A DNA stretch of 64,000 nt from Carya illinoinensis (lineage: Eukaryota > Streptophyta > Magnoliopsida > Fagales > Juglandaceae). The notes under the pieces are model-generated. The model had not been told where the DNA came from, did no database searches, and saw only the letters and a program-made list of their open reading frames with translations. Each line of letters starts with the position of its first letter. Within the stretch, counting starts at the first letter, position 1. Position numbers and translations under genes: made by a program. Shown here piece by piece: positions 1 to 12,001 of this stretch. The stretch is from the NCBI RefSeq assembly GCF_018687715.1, contig NC_056752.1:6688501-6752500 (forward strand). Reading direction: 5' to 3'.

Positions 1-1030
1 GTACGCATCCACAGGCGAAACTAAATAATATTTTATGCGTTTCAGTTGGAGTGAGGTGTGCAATAATTTTCTGGAAGTTTATATATATAACGTGTGCATG
101 TCTATATATATATAAAAGATAAATTTGATGTATTTTGATGTATTAATTTTGTGAGTGACATTTGATGTAATGATCAGCTTTCTTATGTACATTAACTTTT
201 GTTTTTAAAGTAAAGAGACGACTTTATATAATTAGCTGGATGCTTGTGTATAAAATAACTAACAAGTAAAAAACTTTCCAAGGGCCAAATATATTTTATG
301 ACACTTTCTTATTTGTTTTCTTTGTAACCATGCATGGCCCATCGATAACTTCTGCTGGGCTTGAAATAGGGCTGTACATGAGTGTAGAACAATAGTAATG
401 CTACTCAATCTTTCTAACTTCTATATATCATATTTTTTTAAACTTTTTAATTTTTTAATATGTTTTATTTAAAAAAATTTATGAGTTTATTTTTTTAAAT
501 TAATTGAATTCTTCTATTCATTATCTATATATTAAATATTTGATAAAATAAAAAAATAATAAAAATTAAAAAAAATGTGGTGCATGTGTCAATAGTAAGT
601 GGTTGTGTAACTTTTTTCGTAATAAATTTTTAACAACTATTTTTTTTTTTAATCTCAATGTTATTTTTGTAAAATAATATTATTTTTATGGCAATATTTT
701 ATAAAAAAAATATCCTCATAATTGTAAAATAGCTTTACAAAATAGTTGTTTTTATCATTATTTTATACCAATTAGACTCGTGACTAACAGCATGTGGCAA
801 TTCAGAATCTCAACAACCGACATCCAACCTTAACACCCGGTTGGCTACCTAGAAGTTTCACTTTGATGCTTCGGCCATTTGTTAAACTTCTAAGATAATT
901 GTGAATCAATATTGTTTCAAGTTTTAACTTGAATAATTTGAGAGTTAAAAGTTAAGAAGACATGAAATTACTTCCTTCTATAATATTTATTATATATTTA
1001 ATATTGTTCAAAAAATCTATAGGATAGATG
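1..1030 (+). repeat. Duplicated 3' flank of an NLR gene (copy 1)
   Basis: This stretch matches, with many small differences, the DNA just 3' of the LRR pseudogene at 30060-30890. Shared landmarks are TGATGTATT...GTGAGTGAC...TGATGTAATGATCAGC near 120-175, the block ending in ACCGACATCCAAC near 810-830, and AAAAAATCTATAGGATAGATG near 1009-1030. It therefore probably lies downstream of an NLR gene copy outside the window to the left. The two copies diverge right after GGATAGATG. No coding sequence is visible here. Confidence 0.7.
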
Positions 1031-1063
1031 TTGTAATGCCTCTTCATCTTTCTATTTATATTT

Positions 1064-1205
1064 GAGTAATGTTATATACAGTCACTTTTACTTATTCTTA
1101 CGCACTCTATTGATGTGATTGTCTGCATTAATTTTTTTAATACATAATCAACTATATCAGTAGAGTGCACAAAAAAATATGTAAAAGTGACTGCACATAA
1201 AATTT
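1064..1205. mobile_element. Palindromic MITE-like element (family M1)
   Basis: The left end reads ACAGTCACTTTTACTTATTC and the right end is its near inverse (ATGTAAAAGTGACTGCACAT). The interior carries CTCTATTGATGTGATTG and its near complement ATCAGTAGAGTGCAC. Related copies lie near 24187-24325, 47425-47555, 59890-59995 and 60375-60525. There is no coding capacity. The class is inferred from size, terminal inversion and copy number only. Confidence 0.5.
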
Positions 1206-1290
1206 TTGTTTCTATTTTACTTGTAGCAGTACTACTTTTTTTTTTTTTTAACTAAAAAATATTTGTATTTCATTCATTCATGATAAACAG

Positions 1291-1890
1291 TTACACAGAT
1301 ACTTGCTTTTCAAGCATGACAAGATTACGAATATAAGGACTTTCTTCCACCAATACTCTCTTATCCTCACAATTTAAAGCAAACTTAGCTAACTGATTGA
1401 CTACCTTGTTCCCCTCTCTAGGCGTGTCCTGAATCTGCCATGATGGTTTGCTTTTTAAAACTTCCTTGATATCTTCCACCATATGATCATACTCAGAATG
1501 GTTCTCTGCTGCACACTTAACTTCGCTAACTACCGCATGAGAATCACCTTTAAACACTGCCTCATTACGTCCTATTTCCATACAAAGAGCCAGGCCTCTC
1601 CATAAGGCATATAATTCAGCACTGATTGGCAACTTAACATGTACTTGTGGTCTGCACAGAGTTACTAGAATTTCGCCCTTTGCATCTCTTGCTATTAGCC
1701 CTACACCCATTCTATACGTGGCCCACTCATAAACTGCACCCCAATTCATCTTCACCCCTCCATAAGCTGGCTTTTGCCATCTTACCTCCCTGTTATATGA
1801 AACAGAACCATAACCACACTTGTCATCATTAACAGCTCCTATTTGGGCCTGCTGATATTCTTCATTCTCAAACCACCCTTGGACTATCAA
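1291..1890 (-). pseudogene. LINE RNase H domain (C-terminal end of ORF2)
   Basis: An open frame of 199 residues holds a plant-LINE RNase H (RVT_3 type). MNWGAV... occupies the position of the first beta strand, where the family usually has an Asp. GVGLIARDAKGEI and the helix ISAELYALWRGL with its catalytic-type Glu follow, then VFKGDSHAVVSEV with the second Asp. The first acidic residue appears to be replaced (N-W-G in place of N-x-D), so activity is doubtful. It is continuous in order with the zf-RVT region upstream on the minus strand. It is a retrotransposon remnant, not a host gene. Confidence 0.82.
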
Positions 1891-2073
1891 ACATGGCTTT
1901 AAAAATAAACTTGTTCATTCTGAACCAGATTCTCCTTAGAAGACATGCTACATTTTCCAGTTTTTGCAAATCTAAAACTGAGACCAATCTCTCTCATAAC
2001 CTTCTAAAATCTGCTTCTGCACTGTCCGACTTCTGTAATATACTAAGATGGTCTGCCCAAACATTAGATGCTG

Positions 2074-4955
2074 CTACACAACTCCACACTGCATGACAGG
2101 TTTTTCCTTTTCCAAGTTACAGATATGGCATAAATCTATGTTAGTAACCTTCCTGCAAAACAAGTTACTTTTGGTTGGAAGTGCCTCATTTATTGATTTC
2201 CAAATGAAAACCTTTACTGCATGTGCCACTTTCAATCTCCATATGCCTTGACAACCTGCAATGACTCGATTATTATTTGATGACCCAACCAAAACCTGCT
2301 TCTTCTCATGGACAGCTAAAAAATAGGCACTCTTAACACTAAACATGCCCTTTTTACTCATACCCCAAATGAACTTATCTTCAGAGCCTAACTTTCTAAG
2401 TGGTAGGCTGTAAACATTTGCTGCTTCCTCTTCATTAAGTACTTGATAGATAAGTTATCCATTCCAACCCTTTTCATCCTAATTTATCAGCCCAGTCACT
2501 GTTGCTTCTAGATCTAAAATCTTTACTGGTGACTGCACTTGAAAAGTACTTGGAGTAGTCAACCACTTGTCTTTCCAGATCATTATCTTCCTTCTATTAC
2601 CAACTCTCCATCTCATTCCTGCCTTTATCAAAGGTATTGCCTCCCAAATACTTCTCCACAAATAAGAAGTTCCCCTGCCTAATCTTGCCTCTAAAATGTC
2701 TCTAACATTGTAGTAATTTGCCTGCAAGATTTTTGCTGTCAAAGCGATAGGATTAAGTAAGAGTCTCCACACCTGTTTTGACAACATAGCTTGATTAAAA
2801 CAGGCAATGTCATAGAATCCAAGACCTCCAATGCTCTTTGCTTCCCTACCTTCTTCCATCTCTTCCAATGTATCTTCTCCTTATCCATATTATTCCACCA
2901 AAACTTCGACAACAAGGATGAGATTTCTGTACATAGCCTTTTTGGTAACTTGAAAACACTCATTACATATGTAGGAATGGATTGAAGCACAGCTTTTATA
3001 AGCACTTCTTTCCCTGCCTGAGATAGGAAAATATTCTTCCAATTCTGAATTCTACTCCATATTCTTTCCTTCACTCCCCTAAATGAATTGTACTTTGACC
3101 TACCTACCATAGTAGGAAGACCAAGGTACTTCTCCAAATCTCCACTTTCCCTTTTGCCAGACCTTCTCAAAATCATCTCTCTGGTCTCAAACTTGGTATT
3201 ACCACTGAAGATTACTGAAGTCTTCTATAGATTTAGTTTTTGACCAGATGACTTCTCATATTGTTCCAATACCATGATCAACCACTCCCATTCATCCAAT
3301 GCTGCTATACAGAATAAGATGCAATCATCTGCAAACAGCAGATGATTCAACCTTGTGCCACCTCTAGCTACTGAAACCCCTTGAAGCCTTCATTGTCTTG
3401 TTGCATTATTTATCAAAGCAGTGAGTCCCTCAGCACATAAGAGAAAAAGAGGGATAATGGATCCCCTTGTCGTAACCCTCGTGTTGGCAATATAACCTCA
3501 CCTTCTTGCCCATTAATCAAAATGGAATAATGAACAGTATTGACACAGTTCCTTATTAGATCTATCCACCTTTCTCCCAACCCCAACTTCTCTATGATGC
3601 CCCTCAAAAACTGCCACTTTACTTGGTCACATGCTTTAGCCATATCTAGTTTAACTACCATACTACCTTTCTTCCATTTCTTTCTTGATTTCATTGAATG
3701 TAGAACTTCATAAGCTGCTATAATATTATCTGTAATAAGCCTTCTAGAAATGAAGGCACTTTGATTGTAGGATATCACCTTAGGAAGTATAAGCTTTAGC
3801 CTATTGGCTAGAATTTTTGCAATTATCTTATATAAAACATTGCAAAGACTAATATGCCTAAAATCTTCCACCCTTGATGTTCAGTTTTTGGAATGAGTAC
3901 TATGTATGTAGCATTTAAAGATCTCTTAAAACTGCCTTCATTAAGAAAATCTGAAATAACTTTGCTCACTTCATCCCCCACCAAAACCCAATAACTTTGA
4001 TAGAAACAAGCCCTAAACCCATCAGGGCCTAGTGACTTTAGAGGAGCCATACCTTTTAAAGCTTCTTCAACTTCTTTCCTGGTGAACCTTTGTTGCAGCT
4101 TTGTGTTCATCTCTTCTGTCACTTTCTGTGTCACTTCCCCCAAGCACTCCATCACTGCCTCATTCTCTGGATTTGAAGATCTGTATACTTCCTTATAATG
4201 GCTCTGAAAAGCTTCTCTAATGCTTGACTCCCTAATTCTAATATGATTCTGTGTATCTATGATCTTCTCCATAATATTCTGCTTCCTTCTTTGTGTTGCA
4301 CATACATGAAAATATTTGGTATTCCTATCTCCATTTTGATGCCAAGTAACTTTAGCTCTCTACCTCCATTTTAGATGCTCTTCCTCCAATAAATAACCCA
4401 GAACTTTCTACAACTCTTTTATCTCCTGAACCTTACATGGTCCTTCTACCTTCTGTATCTCTTAAGCTCTTCTGATTTTTCTTTGATAGTTACTTCATTT
4501 ACTGAGCCTCTGTTCCTATTCCACACTGTAAGTGCCTCACTGCACAGAAGCAAATAATTTTGAACCTCGGCCATTACAACACATTCCTTTGACTCGACTC
4601 TTCATTCCTTTTCTACTACTTTTGCACACTCTTCATTAGTAAGCCATTTAGCTTCAAACCTATACAATCTCTTCTTTCTTCTCTATGACTGCCACCTCCC
4701 TCTACAAGTTAATAGTAGAGGTTTATGATCTGAACTTCTAGCTACTAAACCTTCTACTCTGTTATCTGAAAACATACCCCTCCATTCTTTTTTAGCAATT
4801 ACCCAACCTAATCTTTCTTTAATGAAATATGCTCCCTCTTGATTATTACTCCAGGTGAAAGGATCTCCTATATATCCCAGATCAAACAGTTGGTTATCTT
4901 CTAAGGCTTCCCAAGAATCCACCATTTGCCTCTCTGGCCTTGCATTACCCCCCAC
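2074..4955 (-). pseudogene. LINE ORF2 remnant: endonuclease end, reverse transcriptase, zinc-binding region
   Basis: From right to left: an endonuclease/exonuclease/phosphatase end (4955-4683) with DPFTWSN and a SSDHKPLLL motif; a linker (4272-3823) with LKSLGPDGF, the usual start of plant LINE RT; an RT palm (3871-3413) with VVKLDMAKACDQV (motif A) and GLRQGDPLS; the FADD catalytic motif, read near 3320-3340 in another frame; an RT thumb/connection (3176-2739) with YLGLP and FWW; the GGLGFYD block (2868-2479); and the zinc-binding region (2361-2074) with AHAVKVFIWK. The pieces lie in different frames with stops between them, so no full polyprotein can be made. Confidence 0.85.
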
Positions 4956-5041
4956 CTTCTCCTTGCTCCACCTTCTCCTTTATCTCCTGTGATGCACCAA
5001 GTTAGATTACTATCTGGTTTGATTGTAGACAATAACTCCCA

Positions 5042-5577
5042 TGATAAAAAATTATATTTAAAGAATTTTTTAATTTTATAATAATTTTATTCAACAATTT
5101 CTTTCTACTCTTTCAAAATTAAATAAAAAATATTTATTTAAAATATTTTATTAATATACCAGCAAAGCTGAGTCCTTTGATTGGCCATGACACATTGGTT
5201 GGGCTAGAGCCCCAAGGCTCACCCACACGAGCAGTCGAACACAAGTTCCAAGACTTGTCGACCTTCGCCTTGATATGAGTCCCTAAACTCAAGCCATAAC
5301 CACTGCGAGTGGGTTAATTTTGGGAACGAGCCTTTAGAATTAATAGGTCTCTAAGCTCCACAATTGCCTTGTGTAGGTTATCTTCGAGAATGAGTTGACG
5401 GGCTTGGCAACTGGCAAAGGTGGACACAGGGGATCGACGGGCCGTCTAACCGCTTTGCATGGGTTACTTCATACAAACTCCAACACCAATAAAATTGAAA
5501 ATGGAAACGTCGGGCGAACATACACTTTCCAATAACAACAAGCATACATACATACGCATCGCTGGACTACATACATT
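5042..5577. other. Intergenic, no gene recognised
   Basis: About 100 bases of AT-rich sequence are followed by a GC-richer block (5160-5460) with no recognisable protein similarity in any frame. It may be the edge of an old repeat that also includes the degenerate minisatellite immediately to its right. Confidence 0.4.
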
Positions 5578-6115
5578 ACGCTGTCGGGTACACCTCCCAC
5601 CACATCTGAGCTTCATGCTTGCATTTTATGTGGTCGAGTACATCTCTTGCCACATTTGAGCTCCGCGCTCTCACCCCTCACGGTCTAGTTCACCTTCCAC
5701 CATAGTTGAGTTACGTGCTTGTGCTCTACATGGTTGAGTCCATCTCTCACTCATCTTGCTAAGTTGAGCCCCACACTCACACCCCACACGGTTGGGTACA
5801 TCTCCTACCATCGCCGAGCTATGCACTCAAGTTTATCTCTCGCCATAGTTGAGCTACGTGCTTGCGCTCTGTGCAGTCGAGTCCATCTCCCGCTCATCTC
5901 ACTAAGTCGAGCTACACGCTTGTGCCCTACGCTATTGAGTACATCTCCCACCAATAGTCAAGCAATGCACTTGAGCTCTACGTGGTCGAGTTTATCTCTC
6001 ACCAGCCGAGCTACATGCTTGTGCTCTACGTGGTTGAGCCTATCTCTCGCTTGCCTCATCAAGACGAGCCGCGCATTCGTACTTCACATGGTCGAGCCCA
6101 TCTCTCGCCTAATCC
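5578..6115 (+). repeat. Degenerate minisatellite, unit about 55-60 bp
   Basis: Roughly nine imperfect units share the skeleton GAGCTACRTGCTTGTGCTCTAC, then (G)TGGTCGAGT, then (C)CATCTCTCGC. A 140-codon frame (5719-6141) crosses the array, but its residue pattern just follows the repeats. I see no known domain and consider it non-coding. Confidence 0.6.
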
Positions 6116-6141
6116 AGTACTCAGAAATCTTTACTACTTAA

Positions 6142-7529
6142 ATGCGACAGGAACAGATAGCTAGGGATCAGCTGCTAGAATTTATCTTTACGGACTCTAA
6201 CGACCCACCTCCATCGCATATTTTATCTTGAAAATCAGGACACTATAATAATATTATTCGATGAAGTTCACATTCCCTTGAAAGGGTTTTTTCGCTGAAG
6301 GTGGATATAAACAAAGAAGCTCAAGTTGCAACTTGGAGACCTTCTTCGATTTGGAAGTAGCGGTTTTCTTTGGTAAGCAATACTGGGTTTATGTTTGGCA
6401 GAACTCCACATTTGACAATGGGGAGTCAGTGATCCCTTGAAGCAGTTTCCCCAGTTCCTCTTTGATCCTTACAGCCAAAAAGCGCATGCCTCGGATTGAT
6501 CTTGTGAATAAAAGTACATTTTTTCAGATTACCGTATATATTATTTATATTCCATCTATATATAATTCATATATATATATATATTTATATATTTATATAT
6601 ATAATTAACATATATATTTTCTATACATTGGGCGAATGTCCTTTCCACGTTGCCCAACTACTAGTGTGTATATATATATATATATTGTAATTTCCTCGAT
6701 CTTAAACCATATATAGTACTCGACGTTGATCACGGTGGTCATGAGTTGAGATGGCATTGTCACATGGCATTGCTGGGCTTTTTTCTAATATTTCCTTTTG
6801 AATTAAAACACGTGATCATGACTATAAATCACATGAATTGTAATATATATTGACAACAAGGCCCAAAAGAAACCTCAACTTATCCATGCTTGTATTAATT
6901 GACATGTTAAAAAGCAAATACGCCTATCTTTTAATTATTTTTCTTAATTAACGTGTTGCCTTCCAATTCTTTTAAATTCCGAGTACTAATAGATCATAGG
7001 AGCAAAGGGGCTCCCTTTCATTCAAACTTATAGATTTATACTTGATGATCAGTATATGAAAATGACGGAAACTGACGAGAGACTTTAAATCCCGTGTTGA
7101 AAATATCTCAATAACTTCAAGCTAGGGAGTTATTATTACAATAAATAATGTCTAAATTCATCAATTTGAATTGGACTGAAAGAATTTTTCAAAGATTATA
7201 ATATATTCTCTCCAGAAAATTAACACTTACCGAGAAAATTCTAGTACGAGAAATGGTCAATTGATAAAAACAAAAAATAGAGATACACTTCTTTCACAAT
7301 TATTATTCAAACTGATATCATTATTTTGAGTTAATAATGGTATCTAAACATTTCAATATTACACGATAATATCAATAGGGTGGCGTTTAGGTACCGTACG
7401 TAGAAGAGTTAACTTGAGTTTAGTTTTAGATTTCGATTATAATTTGGATCTAAAATTAACTATAATCACAAATCTAAAATCATGAAAAGCTTAAAAACCT
7501 ATTTGGGTTTGATGCAAATTCAAGTTTTA
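6142..7529. other. Intergenic AT-rich DNA with AT microsatellites
   Basis: TA-rich simple repeats lie at about 6545-6620 and 6669-6686. The block 6260-6500 has gene-like base composition (for example TCTTCGATTTGGAAGTAG), but I could not assign it to a protein and all frames contain stops. Nothing else is recognisable. Confidence 0.4.
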
Positions 7530-8417
7530 ATATGAGTAATGCGTTATATATAGTTTTAGAATATATAAGCCTTGCACATTATTTTTTTGAAAAAAGTGGA
7601 GTCTACTGTTATTAAAAAAATGATTTTTTTTTTTTTTTTTTTTATGTGTGTCTGATTAGATTTATTTACTTTTTAAAAAAGGAATATGAGGGACTTACAC
7701 AAACTTATATTGTAAATATTATTTATCTTTTAATATATGATCCATATTAATAAGATATTTGGATTTTAAATCTCTAAAAATCCAAAAATCCTCCTTCCAG
7801 GTTCATTCATCCAAACGCAGCAGAGACGAAGTGTATAATATTTAATTGTGTAAACATTGTGCATGAATCGTTGTTAACTAATAATGGTGCAATTTAATAA
7901 GTCAGCTACGACAAGTACATGAGTGGTTAAGTGCATTGTAAGCTCAGTGGCCTGTTCCACGTTTGCAGTCAAAACTGGTTCAGTGGTATATAGCATGCAG
8001 TGCAAGCTTGAGAGCTAGCTCTAGCTACATCGGCCTGAAGGAAAAGTAGTACCGGCCTCCATCAACCTTTAGTATAATTTCTCTTGCATTTATTACTACT
8101 GGATCTCATCATTCGAAGCATTTTAACCAAATCTATGCAGACTACGAGCATGCAATATTCATATCGATTAATATGCATTGACTGCTGGCGTGGCCATTTT
8201 TTCAGAGATACAAATACAAAAAGTACATGAAGAGAAATCAAACCCACTTGATGAAATTTTACCTGCTAGCTGCATGCATTCATGCATTTAACTTTCCCAG
8301 ATACAACTTGCGGTTGCAGGGACACATTCTCACCCGGCCCCTTAACATAATATATGAATGCATGTCATTTCTTATGCAGCTTACTGGATGTAGGGTCCAT
8401 TAATTGCCCTTGATGCC
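7530..8417 (+). repeat. Segmental duplication, copy 1, part a
   Basis: This piece is homologous to 43301-43740 and 44825-45247. Shared landmarks are ATATGAGTAATG at the left edge, GTGTCTGATTAGATTTAT, CATCCAAACGCA, GGCCTGAAGGAAAAGTAGTACCGG near 8031 (44838 in copy 2), and TAGGGTCCATTAATTG just before the hAT insertion. No coding sequence is recognised. The small open frames here are in low-complexity or shared non-coding DNA. Confidence 0.8.
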
Positions 8418-8425
8418 CTTTTTGG
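8418..8425. repeat. Left 8-bp target-site duplication of the hAT element (CTTTTTGG)
   Basis: CTTTTTGG occurs here and again at 12002-12009. The paralogous empty site at 45248-45255 has it once (GATGCCCTTTTTGGTGGTTGAC). Confidence 0.92.
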
Positions 8426-8702
8426 TAGGGCTGTGCAAATCTCCGAATATTCTGATTCTGTACGACCTCTATTTTGATTCTGACTCTGATGAAGTTGGAG
8501 TGTTTGGAAATAAGAGTTGGAATTGAAGTAGTTTCAAAAATTTAAACAACATTCAGAGTCAGAGTCCCATAGGACTCCAAACTGCAAACTTTGACTTTTT
8601 TTCTTTAAAAAAAATATAGATGCAAAACGACGTCATATGAGTTTTGACTTAAAAAAAAAAAAACACAGATGCAAAAAAACAGAGCGAGAGAGTTGAGCGA
8701 AC

Positions 8703-8880
8703 TACTTAGGCGAGTTCTGCTTGAGCTCCATGTCGAGTGCCTGTCAAGTGAACTCTTTGTATGAGTTCTGGTTGAGCTCAATATGGAGCGCCTGTAGAGC
8801 AAACTCTCTGTATGAGTTCCGCTCGAGTGCTATATCGGGCGCGTGTCGAGCGAGCTCTCTGTATGAGTTTGGCTTAAGCC
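8703..8880 (+). repeat. 57-bp minisatellite inside the hAT element
   Basis: About three units have the pattern GAGTTC(T/C)G(C/G)T(T/C)GAGC...CTCT(C/T)TGTAT. Translated in one frame they give a 19-residue repeat containing NSLYEF. The array sits between the hAT left end and its transposase, so it is probably subterminal DNA and not a protein. Confidence 0.65.
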
Positions 8881-9120
8881 ATGTTGTGCTCATTTCAACC
8901 CCTTTTCACTTCAACCTACTTCAACACTTATTACAACACAATTTTACAAAGGTTTTCACACTTGGTAACTTTGGTAGACCCAAAAACTACAAAAAATAAA
9001 AAATAAAAAATCAATAATATATGTTTAGTTGGTAGTTTTTAATTGTTATTTTTTATCAACATCACGACTCTAATTTCTTTGTCTCCATTTCATTTTTTTA
9101 GCACAAAGAAGTTGATAGAT

Positions 9121-11223
9121 ATGGATTCTACACTTAGTGGGACTCCACAAGGAGATCTGGATGCCATAGTTCCTATACCGAGATCTAGACCCATTTCTAA
9201 AACAATTACTTATTGTGCAAGTAGTTGACTTTCACTCCCAGTAAACATAGAAGATGAGGATGAATTTAATAAGGATGAAGAGATTGGTATTGGGGATGAT
9301 CCAGATCTACCACCTGCATCTGCAATGCCACAATTACCACGAACTACTAAAGAAAAGTCGTGGACATGGGAACATTTTACTAAAATTCCTGGTGATTGCT
9401 CAAGCCCGCAGATGAGATGCCACCACCGTGGACAACTTTTTGGATGACATTCGAAAAAGTAAGGCGCCTATGTATTGATAGCACATCTTAATAGTTGTCA
9501 ACGGTATATATATAAGATACACAAGGGATTGGTGACCACTAATAAAACCAAGCTCAATTATGAAACTTCTACAGCCACTGATGGTAAATAGGTTAAGAAA
9601 TTGGCCATCCTTCAATACAGTGAGAAGATGTTGAGGGAAATGCTTGCAGAGATGATAAGTACTGATGAGATGCCTTCTACCACAGTAGACAAAAGAGGCT
9701 TCCGAAAGTTTGTACAGAGAATTGAGCCACAATTTCCCATATCATCATGGTATACAGTGATGCGAGATTGTATGAAGAGGCATGTGAAGGAAAAGGCGGA
9801 GATGAAGAAGATGTTTATTCCCACTGGCCAGATAGTGTCATTTACGACTAACATATGGACATCCATGCAGAACGTTTGCTACATTTGTATCATAGTACAC
9901 TACATTAACAGTGAGTGAAATTTACATAAACGAATGATTGACTTCAAAGAAGTTGTTAATCATAAGTGTGAATCCATTGGGACAGAGATGGATGATTGTA
10001 TAAAGGATTGGGGAATTTGAAAAATGTTATGTATTAAAGTTGACAATGTTAGTACCAATGACACTACAATTGATTGGTTCAAACAGAATACGATGCTAAA
10101 AGATGATGTCATTTGTCAGTACGAGTTTATTCATATTCGATGTCGTGTTCATATCATCAACCCCATAGTTGTTGAGCGGTTAAAAGAGGTTGATGATTCC
10201 ATTACTAGAGTCTGTAGCATTGTGCAATATGTAAGGGCTTCCCTTCAAAGGCTTGCCAAGTTTAAGACTAGCAAAACAACTTCAGATTGGATGTTCTAGT
10301 ATGTTGTGCTTGAAAGTTTTGATTCGATAGAACTCTACATACATTATGTTGGATGTAGCACAGAAGTACCAAATAGCGTTCGAGTAGATGAAGGTCGAGG
10401 ATGAGGGCCTGGGGTATGCTATGTTGGAGCCAACAAGATAGGGGCTCGGTGCGCCAAACATACATGATTGGATTAGTGTGAGGTACTTTGTTCAATTTTT
10501 TAATTTTTTTTATAATATAACTATGCGAATAACTGGATTCAAATATACTACTACGAACTTGTACTTCAGCGAGCTCTCGGGGCTTCACTTCCACTCGAAA
10601 AATAGTCGTGATGACTTTAGGGGATTGTTATCTACTATGACCACGAGGATGAAGACCAAATATGATAAATATTGAAGGAATATTGAGAAGATAAATATAT
10701 TACTATTTGTGGCTGTGATCCTTGACCCCCGATATAAGTTGGCCGTTATAGAATTTTGGGTAAATTGCATTATCGGTGTAGTGAAGGCTTCACAGTTTAT
10801 TAGAGCCTTAAAAAGTAATATTGATGACTTATACAGTCACAGTAATAGTGGTCAGCCTTCATCTGTAGCTGGTAGCTCCTCACACTTGAGGTTGACGGGG
10901 TCGACATGTTCCTTAGATGATCATGACCGATTTGGAGAGAGTACATTCCATCTTAGTATGTAGCAGTTCATCAACTCATTGCAACAAGGAATATTATGCA
11001 GTGTACGTTTGAGGTTGAACGATTTTTATGGAAGTTATCGAAGCACCTAGTGGTGTATTTCAGTTATTAACTTGGTGGAAGGTTAATTCCGCTAAGTATC
11101 ATGTCCTTTTCTGTATAGCCCAAGATGTGATAGCCATTCCTGTCACTATGGTTGCCTTGGAGTCAGTGTTTAGCACTAAAAGTCTCGAGTTGGATGCTTA
11201 TCGGAATTCATTGTCACTGTAAA
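9121..11223 (+). pseudogene. hAT-family transposase (BED / RICESLEEPER-like) pseudogene
   Basis: The order of a plant hAT transposase is readable across several frames. The start is near 9121 (MDSTLSG). A decayed BED zinc finger spans 9360-9480 (WTWEHFTK, CHHRGQLFG). The catalytic region is at 9601-9918, with FVQRIEPQFPISS and SFTTNIWTSMQNVCYICI. A second segment (10024-10299) has IKVDNVSTND and HIRCRVHIIN. The middle region has VILDPRYKLAVIEFW (10709-). The C-terminal dimerisation domain (11028-11223) has LLTWWKVNSAKYHVL and LESVFST. Stops and frameshifts separate these blocks, so it is inactive. The segments follow element order and lie wholly between its two ends. Confidence 0.88.
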
Positions 11224-12001
11224 CCATGGAGGCCCTAGTTTGCATACAAAATTGGATAAGTGAAATCCCATTGGACTAGATGCCGTTGGGGTTGATGCTG
11301 AGTTATAGGCTTGAATCGGGTAACTTTATATGTTTTTAAATGATTATTTAATTATTTTTAATGTTTTATTTATTTAACTTCTAATTTTTATAATTTTATA
11401 AACTTAATTGTGAACCCTAACATAATTTCTGATGACTGAGAGTTTGAGACGAACGCCTCTTGAGAGTTGGGATGGAGTTGAGGGACAATGGAGAACCCCT
11501 TTATTGGTGAGAACCAAATTTTACTTTTAGCGTGTTCAATTTTCTATTTTCAATTTTTTTCCTTGTATTGATTGTGACTTTCTATCTTCATTTCAGGCAT
11601 GACCATTGAGTGAAATCCATGCTACACATGTTGTCAACTGTTTACAGTGTTTAGTGTTTATATAGTTATCTCTAAGTCAGTATTTATTGTTGTAATAAAT
11701 GGGACTATTATAACTTACGGCTACATGTTATTTAGTTTTTAAACTATTGTATTTAAGTATTTTAATGATTTTTTACAGTATTTTTTGGAAACCCACCAGG
11801 GTGTTGATTGTGGATATATTTTTATTATTTTTTCAGGAATTTTTTTACAGGTTCGGAATTGGGCTTTGGTGAGACTATAAGTCGAAAGAGGGCCTTGAGT
11901 TGCCCAATAAATGGTCAGAGCTCCAATCGGAGCTCGTCCTCCAATCGAAGTTCTGACCTCCGAAGTCCGAGTCGGAGCGAAAATGTTGGAGCTCGGCCCT
12001 G

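Larger units (their letters stand above)
1236..5041 (-). mobile_element. 5'-truncated L1-type LINE with RNase H
   Basis: Read on the minus strand this is a plant L1-like ORF2 in normal order: the end of an endonuclease, reverse transcriptase, RT thumb/connection, zinc-binding (zf-RVT-like) region, then RNase H. The 3' end carries an oligo(A) tail, seen as 14 T at 1236-1249 on the plus strand. Sequence typical of the endonuclease (LTWC.TGD) is still readable near 4990-5010 and the similarity stops near 5041. ORF1 and the start of ORF2 are therefore missing, as expected of a 5'-truncated insertion. Several stops and frameshifts make it non-autonomous. No clear target-site duplication was found. 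Confidence 0.88.
8426..12001 (+). mobile_element. hAT DNA transposon, complete ends, decayed transposase (3576 bp)
   Basis: The element starts TAGGGCTGTG and ends CTCGGCCCTG, which reads CAGGGCCGAG on the other strand. These are imperfect terminal inverted repeats of the YAGGG type usual for hAT. It is flanked by 8-bp duplications of CTTTTTGG. The other copy of the segmental duplication keeps the uninterrupted site at 45248-45255, which confirms both borders. Inside are a BED-finger/hAT transposase remnant on the plus strand, a 57-bp minisatellite near the left end, and GC-rich subterminal repeats (AGCTCC/GGAGCTC) near the right end. Confidence 0.93.

Noticed and set aside
5719..6141. 140-codon frame across the minisatellite
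   Set aside because: The residue pattern follows the DNA repeat and units contain indels; a frame open through a degenerate array is weak evidence of coding.
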